Part shown: positions 1-10,322 of the stretch, piece after piece | Layout: each line of letters begins with the position of its first letter | How positions within the stretch are numbered: the stretch's first letter is position 1 | NCBI GenBank assembly: GCA_958450325.1 | Contig: OY288243.1 | Location: forward strand, 55,078,378 to 55,142,377 | Direction of reading: 5' to 3' | DNA length: 64,000 nt | Origin: Agrostemma githago | Lineage: Eukaryota; Streptophyta; Magnoliopsida; Caryophyllales; Caryophyllaceae | Made by a program: the position numbers and the translations under genes | Notes under the pieces: generated by a model | Told to the model about the DNA's origin: nothing | The model's database searches: none | What the model saw: only the letters and a program-made list of their open reading frames with translations

Positions 1-1
1 T

Positions 2-148
2 GCATGCACCCGAACGATTACTGTACAAGCTCAGGAAGGTGAATCGATTGTAGCCGTAGCGGAAGGGGTAAGCGAAGTTGAACCAGGCAGCAGCAGCTCA
101 GCTACCACGATCAACAATCCATTGCCTGAGACTCCCCGTGCAATCTAA
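2..148 (+). CDS. 3' end of an unidentified reading frame (partial)
   Basis: An open frame enters from the left edge and runs 48 codons to a TAA at 146-148. The tail is acidic then Ser/Pro rich, with a Ser4 run and final residues PETPRAI. No start is visible and I recognise no domain. It could be the last exon of an RPA-like or Helitron-associated gene, because an RPA-like gene lies at 15431 and a candidate Helitron end at 13848, but that is inference only. A downstream 3' flank without coding signal fits a real gene end. Confidence 0.3.
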   Translation, partial: ACTRTITVQAQEGESIVAVAEGVSEVEPGSSSSATTINNPLPETPRAI

Positions 149-655
149 ATCTGCATCCCGCTTATAAATCTATTGTTAACCAGACCTCTGCCATTTTCGC
201 ATGGCTTAAAACTTTTGTAACTACTCATCAAACAAATGTGATGAAGAAACAATCACCGTATTGTAAGTGGGTGTATGTTGCACGAACTGCCAAACTGTAT
301 CCATAAATAACCCTGTACCTTCCGTCGAACAATTTTACACGTATCCCCTTCCATAATTACGTTATTTTTCAAGGCTACAGTTGCGGGTGTCGCGACAACC
401 GTACACTCAAAACTACTTCCTATGCATTACAACTTTGGGACAGATTTTACAGACCCAACCCACTGCTATTCAAACCGACATCGCAACCAAAATTTAAACC
501 GCCACAACTATATTGACAGTTTTTAGTTACTAGCTAAACGTAACCACACCCATATTGGCATATTGTAATTACTATCTAACCGTTGACTTCATGCATACAG
601 CTTCCTAGCATACCTACCTACACCTCATGCCAGATCATCTCAGGTGAATATATTA
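149..655. other. Non-coding flank left of CACTA-1
   Basis: AT-rich sequence with stops in all frames; no gene or RNA seen. It ends with the TTA trinucleotide (653-655) that is duplicated at 11392-11394 on the far side of CACTA-1. Before that insertion this stretch was continuous with 11392 onward. Confidence 0.6.
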
Positions 656-720
656 CACTACTACAAAATCACTACTTTCTTGACGCTTTAATCTCGACAC
701 TTTTATAAGTGTCTACCCTT
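656..720. repeat. CACTA-1 left TIR and subterminal motifs
   Basis: CACTACTACAAAA is followed by GACGCTT and CGACACTT motifs, including a short hairpin around ACTTTTATAAGTGT. In CACTA elements such repeated motifs are the binding sites of the subterminal-repeat binding protein. Confidence 0.8.
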
Positions 721-1017
721 CCCTTTATCAAATTTTCTCTGTCTACACTTGAATGTGTTGAGAATGATATATTTAATATAATAATCATAAACCAATAAAA
801 ACCTCTACTAAACTTACTGATAGATCAGAACTGAGCGCGGTGATAATCCTCAAAAACATATTTTATCCCACTTATTTATCCCAAAAACAAAATTACCAAA
901 TTAACGCTCTAAATCAAATTAATAAACGAAATCCCCAAATTAAACCTAATCATTCCTTGATTATATATGTCCGTTGCTTCCTCCTTCATCAATCACCTTC
1001 AATCCGTGATTATCCAT

Positions 1018-1110
1018 CTTGCTTTCGCGTCACTGTTGCTTCGTGATTGTGATTATTCACCTTGCTTTCGCGTCACTGTTGCTTCGTGATTATTCATCTT
1101 GTTTCGTGAT
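1018..1110. repeat. Short tandem repeat in CACTA-1 subterminal region
   Basis: A unit of about 45 bp containing CTTTCGCGTCACTGTTGCTT and CGTGATTATTC is present twice in tandem. Weaker copies of the GCGTCACTGTT / GATTATC theme scatter on to about 1450. Nothing else is visible between 721 and 1870. Confidence 0.65.
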
Positions 1111-1870
1111 GATAATTGAGAAATAACCATATTTCGTTATTTATCAATCACCTTTCGTTATTTATCTTACTGATTATCATCGTATTTGGGGTCACTGTTG
1201 TGATTTCGCAATTATCATATGCTGTTATTTATCGCTCTTGATTTTGCGTCACGGTATTGATTTCACGATTATTCATCATCTCTACTGCCAATTATTGATT
1301 TCAGGTACGAATTTAATTTCATGTCTAATATTGATTTCACTTTCGATTTCGCGTCACTATTCTGCTATTGATTATTGGTCACCGTTCTTCTGATTTCAGT
1401 TCGCGTCATCGTTCCGATTATGTCGCTGCTCATCACGGTTCTGATATTTTCACCTTATCTCGCTGATTAACATCAGGTAATATTCATCGATTAATTTCTT
1501 AAATTAGTTGTTCAATTTATCAACTTTAATTTGTGGGTTTGTATCGATTTAACTTCATCGTGATTATGATATGAAATTAAAGAATGAATAAATTATAGTA
1601 CTAATAGGCTGTACTACTAATAGTAATATATACGTCTACTGGCATTAATATTATTAATATAATTAAATTAAAAGTATATAATTTAATTCAGACTTGATCT
1701 CAATTTTAAAATTAGTATATTAAGGTTTGATCGGATCAAGTCTTGCATGTAGCGAGATACTAGTTGTTTATTTTGTTGATTTTTCTGTGAATTTTTAGTT
1801 GATTGTTTTTTAATTAATTGACTTGTTCATGATTTTTCTGTGAGTATTATTGATTGGGTTATAAATGTGT

Positions 1871-2026
1871 CACTACTACAAAAAATGCAAAAGAAACCGG
1901 TTAAAACTGGCACAAGAAACCGGTTCATTACCGGTTCATAAGAAACCATTTGAGGGAGGTGGTCTTTTTGGTGAAATTAAGACATTTGTTATTAATAAAA
2001 ACCGGTCTCTTTGATAAATGGAGGTG
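1871..2026 (+). repeat. Lone internal CACTA-type terminus with AAACCGGT subterminal motifs
   Basis: A second CACTACTACAAAAA end starts at 1871. It is followed by four copies of an AAACCGGTT/ACCGGT motif that differs from the GACGCTT motifs of the outer element. No matching reverse-complement end occurs between here and 11391, so this is either the only surviving end of a nested CACTA element or an end acquired during rearrangement. With the copia insertion removed, this motif block runs directly into the captured demethylase fragment. Confidence 0.6.
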
Positions 2027-2031
2027 GTCTC

Positions 2032-2863
2032 TATAAGAAGTGGAAACAAGAAACCGGAGAAAACAGTAATCAAACCAGAAGACAATAGCAAACCGCAGCA
2101 GACCGAAGGCAACACTGAACGGACAGGCAACGGCGACAGTAAGGCAGCAGCAACAGCAGCAAATCGGGACAAAATTGGAAAGCAGTGTCGTGGTATATAA
2201 GGCCACTGACTTGAAAACTATATCGGCACGACCAGGGTGGTTATCGTCTACAATGCCGGTAGCTTCCCAAGGTTAACACTGCAGTTCACAGGCTCGACCA
2301 CTCGAGTGTGTGAACTTTGGAACGACAAAGAACGAACCCAGAAAACAGAACGAGAAAGGAACAGTAGAGTGTGTTGAAAGAGAAGAGAAGAGAAGCTGTG
2401 ATTTATTGTGTTTTGAGGAAGACAAGAGGCTCGGTATTTATAGGACAAGAGAACAAGGAGCCTACAAAAATCTCCACCAATTAAGGCTGTAATCACGGAG
2501 ATTAGCAGCCATAATTACTCCCGTAATGGCAGATTCTGCACCTGGACAAATGTACCTAGACAACATACACAAGCCCAATGAACCTGGACAAACACAACGG
2601 AGGCCCAAAAAAGGTAAAAGTCGGGCACAGCCCGCACCGCAGGTGCTCTACCCAAACCCAAACCCGAGCCGGGCCGGGCCGCACGCGCGCGTGCGTGTTG
2701 GTTAGTCCAGCCCAACACAACCCTTCACCATAAAAGGCCCACTCCACTTCACACTTACTAACCCACTAAGAGGGAAGCCTTATAAACAACAACTAAGCTT
2801 CTAACTCCTCCTATGTGGGACAAACAAAAGAAGAAAAACAACAACTCTTGCCATCAACCAACA
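2032..2863 (-). repeat. Copia 3' LTR
   Basis: 832 bp, matching 7446-8277 over its whole length. The sense 5' end is TGTTGG; the sense 3' end is TTATA where the other LTR has TTACA, a C-to-T change on the sense strand in the usual terminal CA. Confidence 0.93.
2435..2442 (-). promoter_or_regulatory. TATA box in copia 3' LTR
   Basis: TATAAATA on the sense (minus) strand, repeated exactly 5414 bases further on in the other LTR. It is a typical pol II TATA element for LTR-driven transcription. Confidence 0.6.
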
Positions 2864-2874
2864 ATCCCCCACTG
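2864..2874 (-). other. Copia polypurine tract
   Basis: Sense-strand CAGTGGGGGAT directly abuts the start of the 3' LTR, the expected place and composition for the plus-strand primer of reverse transcription. Confidence 0.75.
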
Positions 2875-3344
2875 ATGGCAAAGAGGAAACAGAGAGAGAA
2901 AGAAAACAAAGGAAAAGGTTCTGGGTACGGAAGGTATTGATACTTAGACGTTCAATGTCTATCGACTTGAATTGACGTTTTAGTGAGGTGAGGCAACAAC
3001 TTACTTACAACTAGTGAATATCTTTCGATTTGAATTCCTAGTTGACCTTCGGCTGAGACCCCCACAACACATATCACCTTCAAGAATTGATCGTTCCGCA
3101 AATTCAAAGTGCAATGCTTTGCGTTTACCCTGGTTCTAGTGGGTGTTCGGCTCAACCGTCACACACACGTAGGTGGCTTAGTGCTTCTCAATAGCACATC
3201 TCTTGTAAGCCATTAAGGACATGAGTCCAACCTTTGTTTGCTCACACAATCCATCAAGTGCGTCTCAAAGCACCACCAGATACTGGCTATGGATTATGCA
3301 TCGCCATAGGAATATGAGTCTAAAAGCCCATCAAGATTCATACT

Positions 3345-5099
3345 CTAATCTTGACTTAAGGACCTTAACCCCATTCCGCTCGACGATTCGAGAACTATTC
3401 TTCTCGGTAATCCTTTTGTGAAAGGATCTGCAAGATTGCGTTCAGACCTCACAAAGTCTATAGCAATCACTCCATTTTTCAGGAATTGTTTTACCACAGC
3501 GTGCCTGATCCGAATGTGTCTTTTCTTACCATTATAGACATCATTCTTAGCAACGGCGATGGCTGCTTGACAGTCAGAGTGTAAGGAGACTGGTGCAACT
3601 TGTCCCCCCCACACTGGTATGTCAGCTAGTAAGTTTCTCAACCAATCTGCTTCTTGACTTGCCAGCTCAAGAGCAATGAACTCGGACTCCATGGTGGAGG
3701 TTGCTATACAAGTCTGTTTCCCAGACTTCCACGATATAGCTCCTCCTCCCAAAGTGAACACAAAACCACTTGTGGAACTTGTTTCATCATTACCTGCAAT
3801 CCAGTTCGCATCAGTATATCCTTCTAATACAGCGGGATATCTACCGAAATGCAGACATGAATTAACTGTTCCTTTCAAATATCTTAGTAAACGTCGGAGG
3901 GCGTTCCAATGTTCACCATCAGGGTTGTGTGTGTACCGGCTTAGCCTACTAACAGCATAAGCAATGTCAGGTCGAGTAGAGTTCATGAGAAACATCACAC
4001 TTCCTATAAGTTTAGCATACTCCTTTTGGGATACACTCTCACCCAGGTTTTTGCGCAGAGGTATACTAGCATCATAAGAAGTTCTAGCAGGTTCAACATC
4101 AAAACTATCAAATTTCTTCAACACTTTCTCAACAAAATGAGATTGACTTAAGGATATTCCAGATGAGTTTTTAACCAATTTGACTCCAAGAATAACATCA
4201 GCTTCTCCTAAGTCTTTCATCTCAAATTTTGACGACATAAATTGTTTGGTTTTATTTACAACAAATAAATTACTACCAATAATTAACATGTCATCAACAT
4301 ATAGGCAGATAATCACGCAGTCTGATCCAAACATCTTAGAGTACACACATGAATCAGAATTGTTAGTTATGTAGCCATCCTCAATCAAAGTGTTGTGAAA
4401 TTTCTCATACCACTGTTTAGGTGCTTGTTTTAGACCATATAGCGATTTTCTCAATTTACACACCTTACTCTCTTGACCCTTTACCACAAACCCCTCGGGT
4501 TGAGTCATATAGATCTCTTCTTTTAGGTCACCATTCAAGAAGGCAGTTTTAACATCCATTTGATGAACAACAAGATCATGAATAGCAGGCAAAGCAATAA
4601 GAGTTCTAATGGTGGAAATCTTAGTCACAGGTGAGTAGGTATCAAAATAATCAATATCTTTCTTTTGTGTAAATCCTCTCACTACAAGTCTAGCTTTGAA
4701 CCTTTCTATTGTACCATCAGGTCTCAGTTTCCTTTTGAAAATCCATTTACTACTAATGGGTTTACTACCCTTAGGTAAATCTGTCAATTCCCAGGTCTGA
4801 TTAAATGCAATAGAATCTAACTCATTTTTAATAGCTTCTTCCCAAAAAATAGCATCTATGGATCTCATCGCTTCATCATACGTTTTTGGGTCATCTTCTA
4901 TTAAAAAAGCAGAAACAAATTCAAAGCAAGCACAATCATCACTAGCATTTTCAGTTAAGAACGTTGTGATAAAATCATCTCCGAAATTCTTTTCAATTCT
5001 AGGCCTCTTACTCCTTCTAGGTTCACTAGCATGATCATCAACAGTACTACTACTAGCATGCATAGAATTATCAACAGGATTAATAGGCATATCAAGCAA
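3345..5099 (-). CDS. Copia polyprotein, C-terminal part: reverse transcriptase and RNase H
   Basis: This 584-codon frame continues the upstream gag-integrase frame without a shift. It is separated only by one in-frame TAA at 5142-5144, so the shown start is just the first downstream Met. An acidic linker is followed by the copia RT domain: the W-x5-E-L motif region, KTAFLNGDL with the first catalytic Asp nearby, QPEGF, and YVDDM with the catalytic Asp pair. RNase H follows, with TDANW and the HSDCQAA block. The end (LADPFTKGLP) is the usual copia C-terminus. If translated with the upstream half it would copy element RNA in cytoplasmic virus-like particles. The stop makes this copy defective unless read through. 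Confidence 0.93.
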   Translation of the reverse strand: MLDMPINPVDNSMHASSSTVDDHASEPRRSKRPRIEKNFGDDFITTFLTENASDDCACFEFVSAFLIEDDPKTYDEAMRSIDAIFWEEAIKNELDSIAFNQTWELTDLPKGSKPISSKWIFKRKLRPDGTIERFKARLVVRGFTQKKDIDYFDTYSPVTKISTIRTLIALPAIHDLVVHQMDVKTAFLNGDLKEEIYMTQPEGFVVKGQESKVCKLRKSLYGLKQAPKQWYEKFHNTLIEDGYITNNSDSCVYSKMFGSDCVIICLYVDDMLIIGSNLFVVNKTKQFMSSKFEMKDLGEADVILGVKLVKNSSGISLSQSHFVEKVLKKFDSFDVEPARTSYDASIPLRKNLGESVSQKEYAKLIGSVMFLMNSTRPDIAYAVSRLSRYTHNPDGEHWNALRRLLRYLKGTVNSCLHFGRYPAVLEGYTDANWIAGNDETSSTSGFVFTLGGGAISWKSGKQTCIATSTMESEFIALELASQEADWLRNLLADIPVWGGQVAPVSLHSDCQAAIAVAKNDVYNGKKRHIRIRHAVVKQFLKNGVIAIDFVRSERNLADPFTKGLPRRIVLESSSGMGLRSLSQD

Positions 5100-5141
5100 T
5101 TCAGGAGGTGAATCAACAACTTTCTTTAAAGGGAAAACTTG

Positions 5142-7394
5142 TTAAAAAAACTCGGCATCTCTTGCTTCAGAAATAGAACGATCATTCAATGACATGAATC
5201 TATAAGCAGCACTGTTTTGTGCATAACCAATGAAAATGCAATCATATGTTTTAGATCCTATAGTAGGCCTCTTAAAACTCGGTAAACCAACTTTAGCCAA
5301 ACACCCCCACACTTTAAGAAAGCTTAAGTTAGGGGCATAACCCTTCCAAAATTCATAGGGTGTCTTGTCTAATTTCTTATGAGGTACCCTGTTAAGAATA
5401 TGACAAGCTGAAAGCACCGCTTCCCCCCACATATCATCAGAAAGGCCAGAACTTAAGAGCATAACATTCATCATTTCTTTTAAAGTTCTGTTTTTACGTT
5501 CAACTACTCCATTGGACTGAGGTTGGTAAGGTGGGCTAGACTCATGAATTAATCCTTTTTTCTCGCAAAAATCTGTTAAGTAATTAGAGCTATATTCACC
5601 ACCTCTATCAGACCTGACTCTTTTAATCTTTCTGTCAAATTGATTTTCTACCTCAGCTTTGTATTTAATAAACATCTCTTTAGCTTCACTTTTATTCTTA
5701 AGTAAATACACTTTAGTATATCTTGAGAAATCATCAATAAAAGTGACATAATAAAATTTACCTCCTCTACTCATAGTACTCTTGAAGTCAGCTAGGTCGG
5801 TGTGAATTAACTCGAGAAGACTCGTATGTCTAGTTTTAACAGGTTTACTAGGTTTCTTAGTAAACTTAGCTTCTACACAACTAGGACATTTGGTGAAGAC
5901 TTCGGTGGTTAAAGAAGGAATAAGCGACATTGATTTCAACTTTTTAACCGATTCAACATTCACGTGACCTAATCTAGCATGCCAAACATCAATAGACTCA
6001 GCGATATAAGCAGAAGTAGATGAATTATTATTAAAAGCAGAAGAATCAATGTTCAGAATAAACAAGCCCCCACTGAGATAACCCTTGCCCACAAAATCCC
6101 CGTTTCGAGACATTACGACCTTGTCAGCCTCAAAAACAAGTTTCACACCAACTTTGTTTAACAAGGCTCCAGACACTAGGTTTCTATGCAAAGTAGGGAC
6201 ATACAAAACATTATGAAGAGCAAGAGTTTTCCCAGAGGTAAGTTTAAGAAAGACCTTGCCTTTTCCTGTGATCAGCGCAGAGGAAGAGTTACCCATGTAA
6301 ACCTTTTCACCATCAGCCACATCTTCAAATTCAGCAAACAGATCCTTGTTGGCACAGAGATGTCTTGATGCTCCTGTGTCTAGAATCCAGTCACTCGCGT
6401 TCGCCACAAGATTGGCCTTTACCACCACTGCAGCAATAATATCATCATCTGATTCAGCAATGTTGGCTTGAGCGGCATGACCAGCTTTCTTTTGAGGACA
6501 CTGGAATGCTTTGTGACCCGTCTGCCCACACACATAGCATACCACGTTTGGATTCGGCTTGAGGATCTTGGGAACTGGTTTGGTGGAGTTTCCTTGATTC
6601 TTTCCCTTGGCACCTTGACCTTTCCCTTTTTGACCTTTGCCCTGACCCTGACTCTGACCCATCTTATTCTTACCCCTATTATTGCCATGAGATGGACCCC
6701 CAGCTTCAACAAGGTTGGCTTTGGTAGAGACAGAAGACAAAAGGACAGACCTATCTTTTAAGCGATTTGCTTCCTCAGTTCTCATGTGACTTATTAGCTC
6801 TTGAAGTGAAAGATCTTTTTTCTTATGTTTTAAATGATTCCTATAGTCACTCCAAGACGCAGGAAACTTTTCTAACAAAACATTGGCTAAAAAGACCTCA
6901 TCCAGTTTCATTCCTTCATTGACAACATCAGCACACAAATTTTCGTAAACATGAACTTGCTCCATAATAGGTTTATCGTCTACCATATGAAACCCAAGCC
7001 ACTGACCCACCACGTATTTCTTTTTTCCAGCATCATCGGCCCCATATTTTTTCTCTAAAGACTCCCAAATGGTTTTAGCAGATTTATGGACCATGAATAA
7101 ATCAAAAAGGGTGTTGGTCATAGGATTAAGAAGATGATATCTAACAGCCTTATTATCTTTATCAAATTTCTTAACTTTTTCCTCATTGGACTTGACTGTG
7201 GCAGCGAGAGGAGGTGTGGCCACAGCAGTGACAGACGCGACACTTAAAACAGGTGCATCCTCAAATAAAACATAATCGATTTCCAATTGCTCGAAAAACA
7301 TTAAAAGCTTTTGAGACCATCTCTTATAATTCAGCCCATCCAGAGGTTCTAATTTTGATAAATCCGCAGCAAATTTGGTCGAAACAACTGCCAT
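5142..7394 (-). CDS. Copia polyprotein, N-terminal part: gag, protease, integrase
   Basis: 750 codons from an ATG about 50 bases inside the 5' LTR edge. Order: UBN2-type gag (about 15-230), a Gly/Lys/Gln-rich linker, a CCHC zinc knuckle CYVCGQTGHKAFQC (about 286-299) that binds element RNA, an aspartic protease with active site DTGAS (about 340), then integrase. Integrase shows the zinc-binding HARLGH...CPSC, and the catalytic triad lies in HTDLAD, VRSDRGGEY and GVVERKNRT; all three acidic residues are present. The frame stops at TAA (5142-5144) in the integrase C-terminal linker (ends DAEFF) and resumes in the same frame. That is the only coding defect seen. Confidence 0.94.
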   Translation of the reverse strand: MAVVSTKFAADLSKLEPLDGLNYKRWSQKLLMFFEQLEIDYVLFEDAPVLSVASVTAVATPPLAATVKSNEEKVKKFDKDNKAVRYHLLNPMTNTLFDLFMVHKSAKTIWESLEKKYGADDAGKKKYVVGQWLGFHMVDDKPIMEQVHVYENLCADVVNEGMKLDEVFLANVLLEKFPASWSDYRNHLKHKKKDLSLQELISHMRTEEANRLKDRSVLLSSVSTKANLVEAGGPSHGNNRGKNKMGQSQGQGKGQKGKGQGAKGKNQGNSTKPVPKILKPNPNVVCYVCGQTGHKAFQCPQKKAGHAAQANIAESDDDIIAAVVVKANLVANASDWILDTGASRHLCANKDLFAEFEDVADGEKVYMGNSSSALITGKGKVFLKLTSGKTLALHNVLYVPTLHRNLVSGALLNKVGVKLVFEADKVVMSRNGDFVGKGYLSGGLFILNIDSSAFNNNSSTSAYIAESIDVWHARLGHVNVESVKKLKSMSLIPSLTTEVFTKCPSCVEAKFTKKPSKPVKTRHTSLLELIHTDLADFKSTMSRGGKFYYVTFIDDFSRYTKVYLLKNKSEAKEMFIKYKAEVENQFDRKIKRVRSDRGGEYSSNYLTDFCEKKGLIHESSPPYQPQSNGVVERKNRTLKEMMNVMLLSSGLSDDMWGEAVLSACHILNRVPHKKLDKTPYEFWKGYAPNLSFLKVWGCLAKVGLPSFKRPTIGSKTYDCIFIGYAQNSAAYRFMSLNDRSISEARDAEFF

Positions 7395-7445
7395 ATTTTA
7401 TTTTTTCCGGTTTTGAGACACACAATTATAATATAGTTTTCAAAT

Positions 7446-8277
7446 TGTAAGAAGTGGAAACAAGAAACCGGAGAAAACAGTAATCAAACCAGAAGACAAT
7501 AGCAAACCGCAGCAGACCGAAGGCAACACTGAACGGACAGGCAACGGCGACAGTAAGGCAGCAGCAACAGCAGCAAATCGGGACAGAATTGGAAAGCAGT
7601 GTCGTGGTATATAAGGCCACTGACTTGAAAACTATATCGGCACGACCAGGGTGGTTATCGTCTACAATGCCGGTAGCTTCCCAAGGTTAACACTGCAGTT
7701 CACAGGCTCGACCACTCGAGTGTGTGAACTTTGGAACGACAAAGAACGAACCCAGAAAACAGAACGAGAAAGGAACAGTAGAGTGTGTTGAAAGAGAAGA
7801 GAAGAGAAGCTGTGATTTATTGTGTTTTGAGGAAGACAAGAGGCTCGGTATTTATAGGACAAGAGAACAAGGAGCCTACAAAAATCTCCACCAATTAAGG
7901 CTGTAATCACGGAGATTAGCAGCCATAATTACTCCCGTAATGGCAGATTCTGCACCTGGACAAATGTACCTAGACAACATACACAAGCCCAATGAACCTG
8001 GACAAACACAACGGAGGCCCAAAAAAGGTAAAAGTCGGGCACAGCCCGCACAGCAGGTGCTCTACCCAAACCCAAACCCGAGCCGGGCCGGGCCGCACGC
8101 GCGCGTGCGTGTTGGTTAGTCCAGCCCAACACAACCCTTCACCATAAAAGGCCCACTCCACTTCACACTTACTAACCCACTAAGAGGGAAGCCTTATAAA
8201 CAACAACTAAGCTTCTAACTCCTCCTATGTGGGACAAACAAAAGAAGAAAAACAACAACTCTTGCCATTAACCAACA
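7446..8277 (-). repeat. Copia 5' LTR
   Basis: 832 bp with intact TG...CA ends on the sense strand. The TATA box is at 7849-7856 (minus). It differs from the 3' LTR at about four positions by eye, including the terminal G/A, a G/A near 2166, an A/C near 2648 and a T/C near 2855 (3' LTR coordinates). Confidence 0.93.
7849..7856 (-). promoter_or_regulatory. TATA box in copia 5' LTR
   Basis: TATAAATA on the sense strand about 400 bases before the end of the 5' LTR. It is the presumed promoter of the genomic RNA. Confidence 0.6.
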
Positions 8278-8285
8278 GTCTCTTT

Positions 8286-10197
8286 GATAGAATTGGAGGC
8301 CGAGTATGCACTGACTACACATTTGGTTTCCCGATTGACCTGTGTGCGTCATGGAAAGCTTTACATTACTTCCAATCTTACCATAGTTTGTGTATATGTT
8401 CTATCTGTTTATATTTTAGGGAAAATAACTCCCATTTGAAGTCAATTTTTCGAAACAACTCCCTTATATTTTCAAGCAATTCCCATTTGAAGGCATGTTT
8501 AACGACCTAGTGACCTGATTGGGGTTTTCTTTTTTCTTCTAAATTTTCCGACCATATGTATGTTTCCCAATCCTTTTAACTAAGATAAGTACTTGTATTC
8601 CTATTCTACCATTTTCCTCCATATCCAATCCTACAGAATTAGAACTAAGTCCCTATCCAATTTGCTCATTTTGTTTAATTTCATAGATAGGTATTGAAAT
8701 GAAAAGGTAGATTAAGAATTCTATTTACTTATCTTAGCATAAATGGAAAAAATGACTCACGCATGTGATTACGTAGTGATTTGTACGTAAACATGTCATA
8801 GAAGAGAGTTGTTTGAAAATGATACGGAGTATTATATAACGAATTTATTTCGAAAAAGGTTGACTTTAAAAGCAGAACAGTGTAATATTCCCTATGTCTT
8901 ACTTCAAGTCTGATATCCTGTGATTCTACTTCAGGTTACATTGTGTATGCAATGAAAATCCTTTGGCGCATTTGATTGGTAGACTTGGGCTGCCCTTGTA
9001 TCGCACTAGTGGTGATAACTCGATTTTGTATGACCATGACTTAGAAAGGTAATTCTGTGATCCAACTCATATTGCTTGTATAAATTTTTGTACGTGCCCA
9101 TTAAATAATGTTGATAATCAGTTAGCTACCCATTAAATAATGTTGATAATGAGTGAGCTCATTTACTGATAAAAATGGACAGCATTGCTGAATTATAAGC
9201 TCAAGTTGTTATTCAAAATGCTGCCTTTTTGGGAGTCAAACGTGCAGTTAGTTAATTAATAGGAAAAATAATATTCTGGGGTGTTGATGGTTGAGGATCT
9301 GGTAGTAGCTTTGAAAGCATTTATTGAGGACCAAATCTTTTTGCTTGGTGTGTTTTGTAGATATATGTGCAGTATTTTCATCCATTACATAATTAGTTCC
9401 ACTTATATTTCTTTTCTTCATGTTATGCCCTGGTGATAAGGTCTTCATCTTGTGACTGGTCACATGTTCAAAAACTGGTGGGAGGAGATGAAGGAGATTT
9501 ACCTCCCTCCCTTCCTCCTTGTCTAAACCACCTAATTATAACTATTTTTATGTATATATAGTCATGTTTACGGTCAACTTTTTATTTACTGAATCTCCAA
9601 ACGTTTGTATCTCTTTCTTTGGATAAAATAGTTGTTTGGATCGCTTGCTTAAGTGTTGCACGAATCTTAGAGGCAACTTATAGTTACTGTTCCAACAACT
9701 GATTATTTTTTGGATTTGTTTGATGCAGTTATGCTCTTTTTGATATGGAAGGAAATCAAGTCCCCCAGGAGTTAGTGACTAAGGTTGGCCTAGCATTTGA
9801 AGATGCTCTTAAAGAGGCAAGTAGTCTGGTCACACTATATGTTCATGTGTGAAGCATCCTTGTTTTCATATTAAGGCTTAGTTCGGTGTTGTAACTGTAT
9901 TTTTTGTTTGTTTACTGATTTTCAGGCAGAAAAAGTACGAGAGGAATTCAGTGAGGACATATCAATCTAGCGAGCATTTTCAATAGTCTTTGAAAGAAGA
10001 TCAGATTTGAGGTAAGCTATGAATCGTCTCCTGAAGTCAATTGATATTGAATAGCCATCTCTGCCAAGTATTTACACATATGATGAAACTACAGGTTAGA
10101 AGGGCTTGCTCATAAGGTACTACAATGGTACTTGTGTAGAATGGAAGGTTGGTTTGCAGCAGATGCGGAGACCATATCCCTGAAATACTGTGATCAG
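8286..10197 (+). pseudogene. Captured fragment of LSD1-like lysine-specific histone demethylase gene (LDL3-like)
   Basis: Five exon pieces read as one protein segment of about 150 residues: 8286-8353 (DRIGGR, FPIDL), 8935-9048 (CNENPLAHLIGRLGLPLYR), 9729-9816 (LFDMEGNQVPQEL), 9926-10011 (RAFSIVFERR) and 10095-10197 (LEGLAHKVLQWYLCRMEGWF). This is the FAD-binding amine-oxidase domain of plant LSD1 homologues, closest in memory to LDL3, which remove methyl groups from histone H3 Lys4. Codon phase is kept across all four introns. The N-terminal SWIRM region and the C-terminal catalytic part are absent. Defects: in-frame TAG at 9968-9970, first intron donor GA instead of GT, third intron donor GC. 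It lies between the CACTA-1 ends, so it is transposon cargo and not the resident gene. The family call is firm; the LDL3 paralogue assignment is from memory. Confidence 0.8.
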
Positions 10198-10322
10198 GTA
10201 CTACTAGCGCTCAATCATAAGATATTTAGTTGTAGACTTCTAGGTAAATCTTGTACATTTTGGGTTGTCAATGCTGACATTTATCAAATGTAGATGTTAT
10301 ATGTTCCTTCATGTTTGTATTA

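Larger units (their letters stand above)
2032..8277 (-). mobile_element. Complete Ty1-copia LTR retrotransposon
   Basis: Two LTRs of 832 bp lie at 2032-2863 and 7446-8277. They are flanked by the 5-bp duplication GTCTC (2027-2031 and 8278-8282). The sense strand is minus: gag-protease-integrase-RT-RNase H runs from 7394 down to 3345, the copia order. A polypurine tract (sense CAGTGGGGGAT, 2864-2874) adjoins the 3' LTR. By eye I count about four LTR differences, one of them spoiling the terminal dinucleotide of the left copy, so the insertion is recent. I could not identify the tRNA primer site beside the 5' LTR. Confidence 0.95.

Noticed and set aside
840..1046. 68-codon ORF in CACTA-1
   Set aside because: AT-rich, no homology seen, ends inside the subterminal tandem repeat.
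2248..2747. ORFs inside the copia LTR, repeated at 7662-8161
   Set aside because: Present in both LTRs, overlapping on both strands, with no domain; chance frames in non-coding LTR.
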